A DNA stretch of 64,000 nt from the NCBI RefSeq assembly GCF_049994355.1, contig NZ_CP188257.1, positions 4,698,091 through 4,762,090 on the forward strand, read 5' to 3'. Below the pieces are notes generated by a model. That model saw nothing but the letters and a program-made list of their open reading frames with translations, was not told the origin of the DNA and did not search any database. The number at the start of each line of letters is the position of its first letter. Position 1 is the first letter of the stretch. Position numbers and translations under genes: made by a program. Of the stretch, positions 42,927-52,230 are shown piece by piece. The stretch is from Angustibacter sp049994355 (GTDB lineage: Bacteria; Actinomycetota; Actinomycetes; Actinomycetales; Angustibacteraceae).

Positions 42927-44330
42927 TCAGGCCTGCGACTCGGGCTGCTCGGCCCACCACGCCAGCAGCGCCTCACGCGCCAGCTCCGGCGACAGCGGTC
43001 CCTCGTCCATCCGGACCGACAGCAGGTGCTTGTAGGCACGGCCCACCACCGGCCCCGGCGGGATACCGAGGATCGCCATGATCTGCTCGCCGTCCAGGTC
43101 GGGCCGGATCGAGGCCAGCTCCTCCTGCTCGGCCAGCCGGGCGATCCGCACCTCCAGGTCGTCGTAGGTGCGCGAGAGGGCCGCTGCCCGACGCACGTTG
43201 CGGGTCGTGGAGTCCGACCTGGTCAGCCGGTGCAGCCGCTCCAGCAGCGGCCCGGCGTCGGTGACGTAGCGCCGCACCGCCGAGTCGGTCCACTCGCCGC
43301 CGCCGTACCCGTGGAAGCGCAGGTGCAGCTCGACCAGCCGGGACACCGCCTTGACCGTGTCCTTGTCGAACCGCAGCGCCTTGAGCCGCCGTCCGGTCAG
43401 CTTGGCCCCGACGACCTCGTGGTGGTGGAACGAGACGCCGCCGCCCTCCTCGAACCGTCGCGTCGCCGGCTTTCCGATGTCGTGCAGCAGCGCCGCGAGC
43501 CGCAGCACCAGGTCCGGACCCGGCACGACGTCGTCCTCCAGCGCGATCGCCTGGTCGAGCACGGTGAGCGAGTGCTCGTAGACGTCCTTGTGCCGGTGGT
43601 GCTCGTCGATCTCCAACTTCAGCGCGGGCAGCTCAGGCAGGAACACGTCGGCCAGGCCGGTGTCCACCAGCAATCGCAGCCCGACCCGCGGCGACGGCGC
43701 GAGCAGCAGCTTGGTGAGCTCGTCGCGCACCCGCTCGGCGGACACGATGGACAGCCGCGAGGCCATCGCGGTCATCGCCTCGCGTACTGGCGGCGCCACG
43801 TCGAAACCCAGCTGGGCGGCGAAACGTGCAGCTCGCATCATCCGCAGCGGGTCGTCGGTGAACGACGACTCCGGCGTACCCGGCGTGCGAAGCACCCCCT
43901 GCGCGAGGTCCTGCAGGCCGCCGTACAGGTCCACGAACTCACCCGAGGGCAGCGCCAGTGCCATCGCGTTCACCGTGAAGTCCCGGCGGACCAGGTCCTC
44001 GTCCAGACTGGTGCCGTAGGCGACGTCGGGCTTTCGCGAGTCCGCGAGGTAGGCCTCGGCCCGGTACGTCGTCACCTCGACGACCTCGTCCCCGTGCCGG
44101 CCGCCGATGGTGCCGAAGGCCCGTCCGACGTCCCAGGTGGCGTCGGCCCACGAGGACAGCACGCGCTCGGACTGCTCCGGCGTCGCGTCGGTGGTGAAGT
44201 CCAGGTCGTTGACCGGCCGACCAAGGATCAGGTCGCGCACCGACCCGCCGACCAACGCCAGGTCGAAGCCCGCAGCGGCGAAGCGCTCGCCGAGCGAAAG
44301 CGCTACTGGTGGGACCTCGGGGCTCGGCAC
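42927..44330 (-). CDS. pcnA: CCA tRNA nucleotidyltransferase / poly(A) polymerase family protein
   Basis: Adds CCA to tRNA 3' ends, or poly(A) tails, in the cytoplasm, 467 residues. The class II nucleotidyltransferase head has LVGGSVRDLILGR (about 26-38) and the catalytic NDLDF (about 41-45). RRDFTVNAMAL and the RMMRAARFAAQLGF motif follow. The C-terminal part holds an HD phosphohydrolase domain (LLHDIGKPATR, about residue 275). It corresponds to mycobacterial Rv3907c. The start is taken as the GTG at 44330, with a TANNNT -10 (TAGGCT) eight bases upstream; the reading frame extends further but is not family-like. Divergent from the Nudix gene. Confidence 0.92.
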   Translation of the reverse strand: MPSPEVPPVALSLGERFAAAGFDLALVGGSVRDLILGRPVNDLDFTTDATPEQSERVLSSWADATWDVGRAFGTIGGRHGDEVVEVTTYRAEAYLADSRKPDVAYGTSLDEDLVRRDFTVNAMALALPSGEFVDLYGGLQDLAQGVLRTPGTPESSFTDDPLRMMRAARFAAQLGFDVAPPVREAMTAMASRLSIVSAERVRDELTKLLLAPSPRVGLRLLVDTGLADVFLPELPALKLEIDEHHRHKDVYEHSLTVLDQAIALEDDVVPGPDLVLRLAALLHDIGKPATRRFEEGGGVSFHHHEVVGAKLTGRRLKALRFDKDTVKAVSRLVELHLRFHGYGGGEWTDSAVRRYVTDAGPLLERLHRLTRSDSTTRNVRRAAALSRTYDDLEVRIARLAEQEELASIRPDLDGEQIMAILGIPPGPVVGRAYKHLLSVRMDEGPLSPELAREALLAWWAEQPESQA

Positions 44331-44338
44331 GTTGGCCA

Positions 44339-44344
44339 AGCCTA
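44339..44344 (-). promoter_or_regulatory. Candidate -10 of pcnA
   Basis: On the minus strand TAGGCT lies eight bases before the GTG at 44330. No Shine-Dalgarno sequence is present between, so the transcript would be leaderless or nearly so. Confidence 0.45.
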
Positions 44345-44429
44345 GGTCACGTGGACGAGGGTTCGCCCGTCTGCCGTAACTGATCGACGACGCCGGAAGT
44401 CGGTGCAGGATAGGGCCGGGCCTGCTCGT

Positions 44430-44435
44430 TAGAGT
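44430..44435 (+). promoter_or_regulatory. -10 element of the Nudix-murJ-sigM gene run
   Basis: TAGAGT (TANNNT) ends six bases before the GTG at 44442, again without a ribosome site. It would drive the long overlapping series Nudix, DUF6049 and murJ as a leaderless transcript. Confidence 0.6.
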
Positions 44436-44441
44436 GACGAC

Positions 44442-44918
44442 GTGCCCCATCCCGAGCCTCGCCCTGCGCGGAACCTGCCGTCGGTCGAGGAGACGTCGGC
44501 CGGTGGGCTCGTGGTCGACCTCACGGACGAACCGCCGGTGGCCGCGCTGATCGCCCGGCGCAACCGAGCCGGCCGGGTCGAGTGGTGCCTGCCCAAGGGG
44601 CACCTCGAGGGCGACGAGACGCTGGAGCAGGCCGCGGTCCGCGAGGTCGCGGAGGAGACGGGCATCGAAGGCCGGGTCCTCGCGTCGCTGGGCACCATCG
44701 ACTACTGGTTTTCGGTCCCGGACAAGCGCATCCACAAGGTCGTGCACCACTACCTGATGGAGCGCGTCGGCGGCCGGCTGACCATCGAGGGCGACCCGGA
44801 CGCCGAGGCCATCGACGTCGCGTGGGTCCCCGTCGGCGAGCTCGAGGGCAGGCTGACCTTCCCGAACGAGCGGCGCATCGCCGACGCGGCTGCCCGCCGG
44901 CTCGCCGGACGTCGATGA
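44442..44918 (+). CDS. Nudix hydrolase (MutT4-like)
   Basis: Pyrophosphohydrolase of 158 residues. The Nudix box GX5EX7REVXEEXGI is complete at 53-75. The rest is the short core fold, with KVVHHYLME and WVPVGELEGRLTF near the C-terminus. It corresponds to mycobacterial Rv3908 (MutT4), divergent from pcnA. The GTG start has a leaderless promoter. The stop overlaps the next gene by ATGA. The substrate is not known; nucleotide diphosphate derivatives are usual. Confidence 0.92.
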   Translation: MPHPEPRPARNLPSVEETSAGGLVVDLTDEPPVAALIARRNRAGRVEWCLPKGHLEGDETLEQAAVREVAEETGIEGRVLASLGTIDYWFSVPDKRIHKVVHHYLMERVGGRLTIEGDPDAEAIDVAWVPVGELEGRLTFPNERRIADAAARRLAGRR

Positions 44919-47140
44919 CGCCCCGGAAAGTGCTGGCGGCCACGGCCGCCGGGCTGCTCGTCGCGCTGACCGGCACTCTCGCCCAACCGACCACCGCGGC
45001 GGCGCAGGCCACCGCAGCGCGGATCGTGATCACCTCGGTTACCCCCACCCTGGTCACCCAGGCCGACACCGTGCACGTCACCGGGCGGGTCACCAACCTC
45101 ACCAAGGGCGCCCTCGAGCAGGTGACGGTCCGGCTGCGTGCGGTCGGCGGACGCCTGGGCACCCGGGACGACGTCGACAACTGGCTGGACGGCCGCGACG
45201 TCCGCGAGGGCGTCCCGGTGGACCCCCCGACCGACTTGGCCAAGCCGCTCGCGGCGGGGGCCAGCGCGACCTTCGCGCTCGACGTCCCAGCGACCTCGCT
45301 CGCCCTGGAAGGCGGCGAGTTCGGCGCCTACCCGATCGCCGTCGACGCCCGCGCGACCGACGCGGAGGGCACCCGGGACCAGGTCGCCTTCCTGCGCACC
45401 ACGGTGCAGTGGCAGCCGGCCACCCGCGAGTACGCCCGCCAGCAGATCAGCTGGATGGTCCCGTTCGCCGGACTACCCGGCCCGGTGGCCAACTCGGTAC
45501 CCACCGCCGAGCAGCTGACCAAGGCACTCACCCCCGGCCAGCGACTGCCCAACCTGCTCGCCGCGGCGTCCGTGCCGGGCGTCGCCTGGGCGGTGGATCC
45601 GCAGCTGTTGCAGACGCTGCAGCTCGCCGTCGACGGCTCGCTGCCGAGCAGCGCCGGCAAGACCGCGAGCGCCACGAGCACCGCCGGCGCGAGCACTACT
45701 CCGACCCCCACGGGCACGGCCACGTCGTCCCCGAGCGACCAGGCCAAGGCCACGGCAAGCACAGTGGCACTGGCGTTCCTGGACCAGATGCGCACGGCAG
45801 CTGTTGGCCGCGACGTGATCGAGCTGCCGTACGCCGACCCGGACCTGCAGGTGGTCAGCGACGCCGACGCCATGCAGCTGGTCACCGCCGCCCGCGCCGC
45901 CGGGGCGGGCACGATCGCCGAGGTGCTCGGCGTCATCCCGCGCAACGACATCGCCTGGCCGCCGGACGGTTACGCCAGCGACTCGCTGGTCGGCGACCTC
46001 GCCGGGCAGGGCGTGCCGAACCTCGTGCTGGACGAGCGCAGCCGGCCGCTGGTCGACGCGCTGGACTACACCCCGGACGACGTGACCAAGAGCCTGCCGG
46101 CCGGGGCGACGGCGGTGCTGTTCGACTCCCAGCTGTCCCGGCTGATGGTGCAGGTGCGGTCCACCGACGCGAGCGCCAGCAGCCGGTTCCTGGCCGAGAC
46201 CGCCGCCGCCACGACCGAGCGCCCCGGCCTGACCCGCCGGATGCTGGTCGCGCTGCCTCGCGCGGTCGCGTTGGACCCGACGGCGTTCCGGGCCACCGTG
46301 CAAGCGGCGACCGGCGCGCCCTGGCTGACCCTGACGCCGTCCGCCTCGATGTTCGAGCCGCTGCCGGACCGTGGCGACGCGTCCCAGCTGGCCCGCAGGT
46401 CCGTCGCTGCCCCCAGGACGCGCACCACCACAGGCATCGACACCGCGGACGTCGAGACCGCGCTGTCGCTGCGCTCGCAGCTGTCCGCGCTCGGAGAGGT
46501 GGTGGCCGAGCCGGCGAAGACCACGGCGGCCCTGCAGCGCTCGACACTCGACCTGGTCTCGGCGGTGTGGCGAAACCACCGGCCGGTGCTGGCTCAACGA
46601 CAGCAGATCTCGCGGGTCGCCGTCTCCGCGCTGAGCGCCCACGTCCGGGTGCTCAAGACCACCATCACGTTCCTGCGCCGCTCCGGTGAGTTCCAGCTGA
46701 CCATCAGCAACACGTTGCCGCAGCGGGTGACGGGCATCCGGCTGCGCGTGCTGGCGCCCAGCCCGCGGCTGGTCGTGTCCAAGGAGGTGTCGGACCCGAT
46801 CGACCTGGCGCCGGGGACGCGGACCAGCGTGCGGGTCCCGGTGCGCGCGCTGGCCAGCGGCCAGGTCGCCCTGCAGGCGCAGCTGGTGGCCCCCAGCGAC
46901 CTGCCGATCGGTGCGCCGGTGCAGGTCGAGGTCCGGGTGCGGCCGACGGACAGCTGGGTGCTGAGCGTGGGCGGGGTGATCGTCGGGCTGGTGGTGCTGG
47001 TCGGGCTGGTCCGGGCGCTGCGCCGGCCGCGTCGTCGGGCCCGGCTCGTCGACATCGAGACCAACGACATCGAGACCAACGACATCGAGACCAACGACAT
47101 CGACAGCAGCGACGTGACCGAGCAGGAGGATGCGCCGTGA
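44915..47140 (+). CDS. DUF6049 family membrane-anchored exported protein
   Basis: Large exported protein of 741 residues, equivalent in place to mycobacterial Rv3909. An N-terminal signal peptide ends near TTAAAQA (residue 30). The long extracytoplasmic region has a beta-sandwich-like N-terminal part (VTPTLVTQADTVHVTGRVTN), a low-complexity Ser/Thr stretch (about 247-275) and a second beta-rich domain near 590. One transmembrane segment (about 686-706) precedes a cytoplasmic tail with the repeat IETND. Function unknown; the neighbours point to wall synthesis. The ATG overlaps the Nudix stop and the stop overlaps murJ. Confidence 0.85.
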   Translation: MTPRKVLAATAAGLLVALTGTLAQPTTAAAQATAARIVITSVTPTLVTQADTVHVTGRVTNLTKGALEQVTVRLRAVGGRLGTRDDVDNWLDGRDVREGVPVDPPTDLAKPLAAGASATFALDVPATSLALEGGEFGAYPIAVDARATDAEGTRDQVAFLRTTVQWQPATREYARQQISWMVPFAGLPGPVANSVPTAEQLTKALTPGQRLPNLLAAASVPGVAWAVDPQLLQTLQLAVDGSLPSSAGKTASATSTAGASTTPTPTGTATSSPSDQAKATASTVALAFLDQMRTAAVGRDVIELPYADPDLQVVSDADAMQLVTAARAAGAGTIAEVLGVIPRNDIAWPPDGYASDSLVGDLAGQGVPNLVLDERSRPLVDALDYTPDDVTKSLPAGATAVLFDSQLSRLMVQVRSTDASASSRFLAETAAATTERPGLTRRMLVALPRAVALDPTAFRATVQAATGAPWLTLTPSASMFEPLPDRGDASQLARRSVAAPRTRTTTGIDTADVETALSLRSQLSALGEVVAEPAKTTAALQRSTLDLVSAVWRNHRPVLAQRQQISRVAVSALSAHVRVLKTTITFLRRSGEFQLTISNTLPQRVTGIRLRVLAPSPRLVVSKEVSDPIDLAPGTRTSVRVPVRALASGQVALQAQLVAPSDLPIGAPVQVEVRVRPTDSWVLSVGGVIVGLVVLVGLVRALRRPRRRARLVDIETNDIETNDIETNDIDSSDVTEQEDAP
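47051..47095 (+). repeat. 15-bp tandem repeat in DUF6049 gene
   Basis: GACATCGAGACCAAC occurs three times in a row without a mismatch and encodes DIETN repeats in the cytoplasmic tail. The perfect copies suggest recent slippage. Confidence 0.95.
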
Positions 47141-48774
47141 GCGACCCGAGCCTGATGCGCTCGACGTCCGTGATGGCCTCCGGGACGTTCGTCTCGCGGC
47201 TGCTCGGGTTCGTCCGGGTCGCGCTGCTGACCGGCTTGCTCGGGGTCAGCGGCGCGCTGGCCGCGGACACATTCGCCACCGCCAACACCGTGCCCAACCA
47301 GCTCTACAACCTGATCGCCGGCGGCCTGCTGAACGCCGTCCTCGTCCCGCAGATCGTCAAGGCCACCAGGCACCCGGACGGTGGCCAGGCGTTCCTCGAC
47401 CGGCTGCTCACCATCTCACTGCTCGGCATCGGCGTCGTCACGCTGGTCGCGACCCTGCTGTCGCCGCTGGTGCCGGTGATCTACCAGCCGGGCCACGGCC
47501 CGGGCTGGGACCCCTCGACGATGGCGCTGGCCGTCGCCTTCGCGTACTGGTGCCTTCCCCAGGTCTTCTTCTACGGCCTCTACACGGTGCTCGGTCAGGT
47601 GCTCAACGCGCGCGGGCGGTTCGGCGCGTACATGTGGGCGCCGGTGGCCAACAATGTGGTCGCGATCGCCGGCCTGATCGTGATGTTCTACTGGATCGGC
47701 GGCTTCAACAAGATCACCAACCCGCACCCGCCGTCCAGTTGGACCGCGGGTCAGATCGCGGTCCTCGCGGGCTCGGCGACCCTCGGTGTGGTGGTGCAGG
47801 CGCTGGTCGTGATGATCCCGCTGCGTCGGATGGGGTTCCGATACCGGCCACGGTGGGGCCTGCGGGGCGTCGGGCTCGGTGGCGCCGGCAAGGTCGCCGC
47901 CTGGACCTTTGCCAGCGCGCTGATGGGCTCGCTCGGGTTCATCGTGACCGTCAAGGCCGCCAACTCGGCGGGTACGCAGGGTGGTCCGGGTCAGAACGCC
48001 TACGGCAGTGCGTTCCTGTTGTTCATGCTGCCGCACTCGCTGATCACGGTGTCGCTGGTGACGGCGCTGTTCACGCGGATGAGCCACGCCGCCGCGGAGA
48101 AGAACACTGCGGCGGTCCGCCGCGACCTCTCGGTCGGCCTGCGGTTGACCGGCGTCGCGTCGGTGCTGGCCCTGGTCGGCATGCTCGCGGTGGGCGACGA
48201 GCTGACCCGCGTCCTGTTCTTCAAGAACTCCGCGAACGAGACCTTCGCCATCGCGGCGGCGGCCACCGCCATGATGCTCGGGCTGGTGTCGTTCAGTGCG
48301 CAGTACCTGTTCCAGCGGGCGTTCTACGCCTACCAGGACGCCCGCACGCCGTTCCTGATCCAGATCCCGGTCGTCGTCGTGATCGCCCTGACCAGCTACC
48401 TGTCGGCCCGCGAGCTCAACCCTCGGCACGTGGTCATCGGCATCGGAGTGGGCATGTCCGTCGGGTACACGATCGGCGCGGTGCAGTCGGCCGTCATCCT
48501 GCGCCGCCGGCTGCACGGGCTGGACGGCGCGCGCGTGCTGCGCACGTACGTCCGGCTGGTCTGCGCCGGGCTGCCCGCGGTGGCGGTCGGGCAGGGCGTG
48601 TCGCTGCTCGTGCACGCCACGCTCGGCCACTCGGTGCTGGCCTCGCTGGTCGCTCTCATCGTCGGCGGCGGCCTGGTGGTCGCCGTCTACGTGCTGGTGC
48701 TGCGGCTGCTGCGGGTCGCCGAGCTGGACGAGCTCGCCGAGCCGCTGCTGCGCCGGGTGCGCTCGCGCCGCTGA
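47137..48774 (+). CDS. murJ: Lipid II flippase MurJ (MviN)
   Basis: Moves lipid II across the membrane for peptidoglycan synthesis. It has 545 residues and about fourteen hydrophobic segments. The N-terminal MASGTFVSRLLGFVRVALL and ADTFATANTVPNQLYNLIAGG are typical of MurJ. In mycobacteria the protein continues into a cytoplasmic pseudokinase and an outer domain; here it ends after the membrane domain, and a separate pseudokinase gene lies 1.7 kb downstream (50476-52230). The GTG start overlaps the DUF6049 stop. Confidence 0.94.
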   Translation: MSDPSLMRSTSVMASGTFVSRLLGFVRVALLTGLLGVSGALAADTFATANTVPNQLYNLIAGGLLNAVLVPQIVKATRHPDGGQAFLDRLLTISLLGIGVVTLVATLLSPLVPVIYQPGHGPGWDPSTMALAVAFAYWCLPQVFFYGLYTVLGQVLNARGRFGAYMWAPVANNVVAIAGLIVMFYWIGGFNKITNPHPPSSWTAGQIAVLAGSATLGVVVQALVVMIPLRRMGFRYRPRWGLRGVGLGGAGKVAAWTFASALMGSLGFIVTVKAANSAGTQGGPGQNAYGSAFLLFMLPHSLITVSLVTALFTRMSHAAAEKNTAAVRRDLSVGLRLTGVASVLALVGMLAVGDELTRVLFFKNSANETFAIAAAATAMMLGLVSFSAQYLFQRAFYAYQDARTPFLIQIPVVVVIALTSYLSARELNPRHVVIGIGVGMSVGYTIGAVQSAVILRRRLHGLDGARVLRTYVRLVCAGLPAVAVGQGVSLLVHATLGHSVLASLVALIVGGGLVVAVYVLVLRLLRVAELDELAEPLLRRVRSRR

Positions 48775-48849
48775 CCTCAAGCCCCACGCCGGGTCAGCAC
48801 TGGTCGCGTTCAACTCAAGTCGGGCACCGCGGCGTCCGAAGTCGTGAAC

Positions 48850-49263
48850 ATGGCAAAGAACTTCCGGCACGAGCACGTCCGCGACCAAGGCGGGATCGTG
48901 GTCGGCTGGCTCTCCAAGCTCGCTATCGGCCTGGCGATCATCGGTGTGCTGCTGTTCGACGTGATCTCCGTGGTCACGGCCAAGATGTCCGTTGAGGACC
49001 AGGGCGCCACGGCGGCGTTGAACGCCAGCGACATCTGGGCCCGCACGCACGACGACAAGAAGGCGCTGGAGACGGCACAGCAGACGGTGAGCGCCGCGAA
49101 CCCGACGAACGTGCTGGACGTGAGCACGTTCCACATCGACCCCGACGGCACCGTGCACCTGCGGATCAGCCGTCAGGCACCCACCCTGGTCGCGCACTAC
49201 GTCGGCAGGCTCCGCGAGATCAGCGACGTCAGCGCTGATGCCTTCGGTCGGTCCACGACGTGA
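48850..49263 (+). CDS. Hypothetical single-pass membrane protein
   Basis: 137 residues. A polar, basic N-terminus (NFRHEHVRDQGG) is followed by one transmembrane segment (about 20-42) and a soluble outer part with a beta-like C-terminal stretch (VSTFHIDPDGTVHLRI). It may be an accessory wall or pilus-type protein; no known domain. The ATG at 48850 is preferred to the GTG at 48844. The gene overlaps the next one by GTGA, so it is co-translated with the C40 peptidase. Confidence 0.75.
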   Translation: MAKNFRHEHVRDQGGIVVGWLSKLAIGLAIIGVLLFDVISVVTAKMSVEDQGATAALNASDIWARTHDDKKALETAQQTVSAANPTNVLDVSTFHIDPDGTVHLRISRQAPTLVAHYVGRLREISDVSADAFGRSTT

Positions 49264-50426
49264 CTCCCGGCCGGCGCAGCACGGTCGGCCCGCGCACGGC
49301 GCGCGTCGCCGGGCTCGCCGTCGCCGCCGGTTTGCTGGTGACCTTCGCATTGCCCGCCGGTCCGGCCGCCGCGCAACCGAACCTCAAGGAGCTGCGCCAG
49401 CAGGCCAAGCAGCTCCAGCGGCAGCTGGACCGGCTCGCCGTCGAGCAGGGGCTGGCCGTGGAGCGGTACGACGCCGCTCAGGACGCGCTGATGCAGGCGA
49501 CCAACGGTGAGGTCAACGCCTCCATCGGCGTCAGCGACAGCCAGCGCGCCGCCCAGGCCAGCGCGGACGAGGCGGCCCGCCGGGTCCGCGCGATCTACCT
49601 CAGCGGCGGTCCGCTCGCACTGACCGCCTCGATGCTGGGCAGCAGCTCGATCGGCGACGCCATGGTGCGCTGGCACGCCATCGAGGGCATCGTGGCCACC
49701 GACGCCGATCGGGTGGACACCCAGCAGGCCGCGGTCGCCCGCCAGCGCACCGTCGAGGCGGCGGCCAGCCTCACCCGCGCCCAGGTCATGGCCCGGCAGA
49801 GCGCGGCCGACCAGGCGGCAGCGGTGGTCTCACGCACCATCGCCATGCAGCGCGCGATGCTCGCCCACACGGACTCCCAGGTCGTCGCACTGGCCGAGCA
49901 GGAGCGCGCCCAAGCGGAGGCAGCGGCGCTGGCCCGGGCCGCGCAGTCCGCCCGGGCCGCCGGCATCGGCGGGATCAGCGACGCCGCCGGGCACGGCCTC
50001 GAGGGCGGCACCGCTGACAGCCAGACGCTGCCCGACGTCCCGGCACCCAACGCGACGGCCGCCGCGGCGATCGCGGCCGCCGCGACCCGGCTGGGCATGC
50101 CCTACGTGTGGGGCGCCACTGGCCCGACGACGTTCGACTGCTCCGGCCTGATGCAGTGGGCGTACGCGCAAGCCGGCGTCCTGCTGCCCCGGACGTCGCG
50201 GGCGCAGTACGCCGCGCTGCCGCACGTCGCGCTGAGCGAGCTGGCGCCCGGCGACCTCGTCTTCTACGCCATCGACGTGAACCAGCCCTCGACCATTCAC
50301 CACGTCGGGATGTACGTCGGGAACGGGTTGTCGCTGTACGCCCCGCAGACCGGCAGCGTGGTGAAGATCGGCCCGGTCGGCTACGGCCTGATCATCGGCG
50401 CGGCCCGACCGACCGCCGGATCCTGA
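49260..50426 (+). CDS. Secreted NlpC/P60 (C40) peptidoglycan endopeptidase
   Basis: Cuts peptide stems of peptidoglycan, 388 residues. There is a signal peptide (cleavage near PAAAQP, 36-40), a long coiled-coil region (about 42-235) as in RipA/CwlO-type enzymes, and a C-terminal NlpC/P60 domain with catalytic Cys294 (FDCSGL) and a His at 347 or 348 (TIHHVG). The coiled coil usually keeps such enzymes inactive until an activator binds. The gene lies inside the murJ-sigM run, which links wall cutting with lipid II export. The GTG start overlaps the preceding stop. Confidence 0.9.
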   Translation: MTPGRRSTVGPRTARVAGLAVAAGLLVTFALPAGPAAAQPNLKELRQQAKQLQRQLDRLAVEQGLAVERYDAAQDALMQATNGEVNASIGVSDSQRAAQASADEAARRVRAIYLSGGPLALTASMLGSSSIGDAMVRWHAIEGIVATDADRVDTQQAAVARQRTVEAAASLTRAQVMARQSAADQAAAVVSRTIAMQRAMLAHTDSQVVALAEQERAQAEAAALARAAQSARAAGIGGISDAAGHGLEGGTADSQTLPDVPAPNATAAAAIAAAATRLGMPYVWGATGPTTFDCSGLMQWAYAQAGVLLPRTSRAQYAALPHVALSELAPGDLVFYAIDVNQPSTIHHVGMYVGNGLSLYAPQTGSVVKIGPVGYGLIIGAARPTAGS

Positions 50427-50475
50427 TCCGACACCGATTCCCGTTTTGGTCCCTCAAGGGACGCTCACCCGTACG

Positions 50476-52230
50476 ATGGCACGCGGCGGTCGCCCGGCCG
50501 CCACGCGGTCTGGGCCGCGACGAGGTGGGAGGTCGACGCTGGACAGGGTCGGACCAGGCAGCGTCCTCGGTGGACGCTACGTGCTCAAGCGCCGCCTCGA
50601 AGATGCGGACGACACGTCGACCTGGCAGGCGCACGACGACACCCTCGACCGCCTGGTGCACCTGCGCGTCGTCGCCGAGGGCCACCCGCACGCCGAGGCC
50701 GTGCTGGACGCCGCCAGGCAGGCCGCCGCAGTCGAGGACGTCCGGCTGGTGCGCATCCTGGACGTCGGCGAGGACGAGGGCACGACCTACGTGGTCAGCG
50801 AGTGGCTGCGCTCGCCGTCCCTGGAGGAGCAGCTCGAGGACGGCCCACTGGCACCGGCGACCGCCCGGACGGTGGTCGGCGAGACCGCGCTCGCGCTCGA
50901 GGCCGCGCGGCACCGGGGCCTGCACCACCTGCGGCTGACGCCGGCCCGCGTGCACCTGCTGGACGACGGCACGGTCAAGGTGACCGAGCTGGCCACGGCA
51001 GCCGCGCTGGACGGCGTCGAGGCGGCCGACTCGGACTCGGCCGGCGGGGAGGCGACCCACAAGGACGCCCGCGACCTGATCGCGCTGGCCTACGCCGCGC
51101 TGACCGCCACCTGGCCGCTGCGCTCCGGCAGCACGCTGCCGCATGCCCCGCGTGTCGCCGGCAAACCCGTCGCTCCCGCGCAGATCGTCACCGGGGTACC
51201 GGCTGACCTGGACACGCTCTGCGCGCAGACCTTCGCCGGGGCCGGCGCACCGGACACCCCGGGCGACCTGGCCGGCCAGATCGCACCGTGGGGGCGCCAG
51301 CGCAACGAGGAGCGGGCCGGCGGGGTCTTCCCGCACGCGCTGCCGCCGACGCCGCGCGGCAAGTTGCCCACCGCACCCCCTCCGGCCGAGTCAGTGGCCC
51401 GCCCGGCAGCCGCTGCGCCGCTGGTGCCCCCGCTGGTCCCGCCGACCCCGGCATCACCAGTCGTCGCGGCGTCGCCGCCGCCCACCGCTGCACAGCCCAC
51501 CGCTGCCCGTCCGCCAGCAGCGCCGCCCGCGGTGCTGGAGTCGTTCGGGCTGAGCTACGACGCACCCGAACCCCACCCCCACGAGGTCGACCACGAGAAG
51601 AAGCGCCAGACCGGCGCCATCCTCGCCCTGATGGGCGGGTTCATCGTGGTCTTCCTGCTGCTGGCGTACTGCGGGCTGCGTGGCCTCGGCGACCACTCGT
51701 TCATCCCGTCGAAGCAGAGCAGCGGCTCCGCGGCGACCGAGTCGGCGACGCCGTCCCCGACGAGCCCGACCGAGGGGTCCACGCCGAGCACGCCGACGGG
51801 CGGCTCCGGTCCGTTCCCGGTCGTCGCGGCCGGTGGCTTCGACCCACAGGGCGACGGCAGCGAGAAGGACTCCATCGCCGGCCAGGCGGTGGACGGCAAG
51901 GCCTCGACCTCCTGGACCTCCGACACGTACAAGTCCGCAGCCTTTGGCGGGCTGAAGAAGGGCGTCGGCCTGCAGCTCGATCTGGGCGGCGAGAAGGACG
52001 TCTCCCAGGTGCGGGTGGCGCTCGGCGCGGACGGCGGGTCGCTCGAGCTGCACACCATGGACGGCGACCAGCTGGGCAAGCTGATCGCCAGCGCGCCCGA
52101 TGCCAGCGGGACCGTCACGCTGAAGCCGACGTCGCCGGTGCGCACCGCATCCCTGGTTGTCTGGTTCACCTCACTGCCCCCGGCGGACGGCGGCTACCGA
52201 GCCGTGGTCAACGAGGTGACCGTCGAGTGA
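50476..52230 (+). CDS. Membrane pseudokinase with discoidin-like outer domain (MurJ partner)
   Basis: 584 residues if started at the ATG 50476; the true start may be later, because TACGAT at 50472-50477 also looks like a -10. The cytoplasmic kinase-like domain (GSVLGGRYVLKRRL on) lacks the active-site HRD and DFG motifs (HHLRLTP and VKVTELA stand there), so it is a pseudokinase. A Pro/Ala-rich linker, one transmembrane segment (about 380-402), a Ser/Thr linker and a C-terminal galactose-binding/F5-8C-like domain follow (KASTSWTSDTY). This is the architecture of the C-terminal half of mycobacterial MviN, here as a separate protein. Confidence 0.85.
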   Translation: MARGGRPAATRSGPRRGGRSTLDRVGPGSVLGGRYVLKRRLEDADDTSTWQAHDDTLDRLVHLRVVAEGHPHAEAVLDAARQAAAVEDVRLVRILDVGEDEGTTYVVSEWLRSPSLEEQLEDGPLAPATARTVVGETALALEAARHRGLHHLRLTPARVHLLDDGTVKVTELATAAALDGVEAADSDSAGGEATHKDARDLIALAYAALTATWPLRSGSTLPHAPRVAGKPVAPAQIVTGVPADLDTLCAQTFAGAGAPDTPGDLAGQIAPWGRQRNEERAGGVFPHALPPTPRGKLPTAPPPAESVARPAAAAPLVPPLVPPTPASPVVAASPPPTAAQPTAARPPAAPPAVLESFGLSYDAPEPHPHEVDHEKKRQTGAILALMGGFIVVFLLLAYCGLRGLGDHSFIPSKQSSGSAATESATPSPTSPTEGSTPSTPTGGSGPFPVVAAGGFDPQGDGSEKDSIAGQAVDGKASTSWTSDTYKSAAFGGLKKGVGLQLDLGGEKDVSQVRVALGADGGSLELHTMDGDQLGKLIASAPDASGTVTLKPTSPVRTASLVVWFTSLPPADGGYRAVVNEVTVE

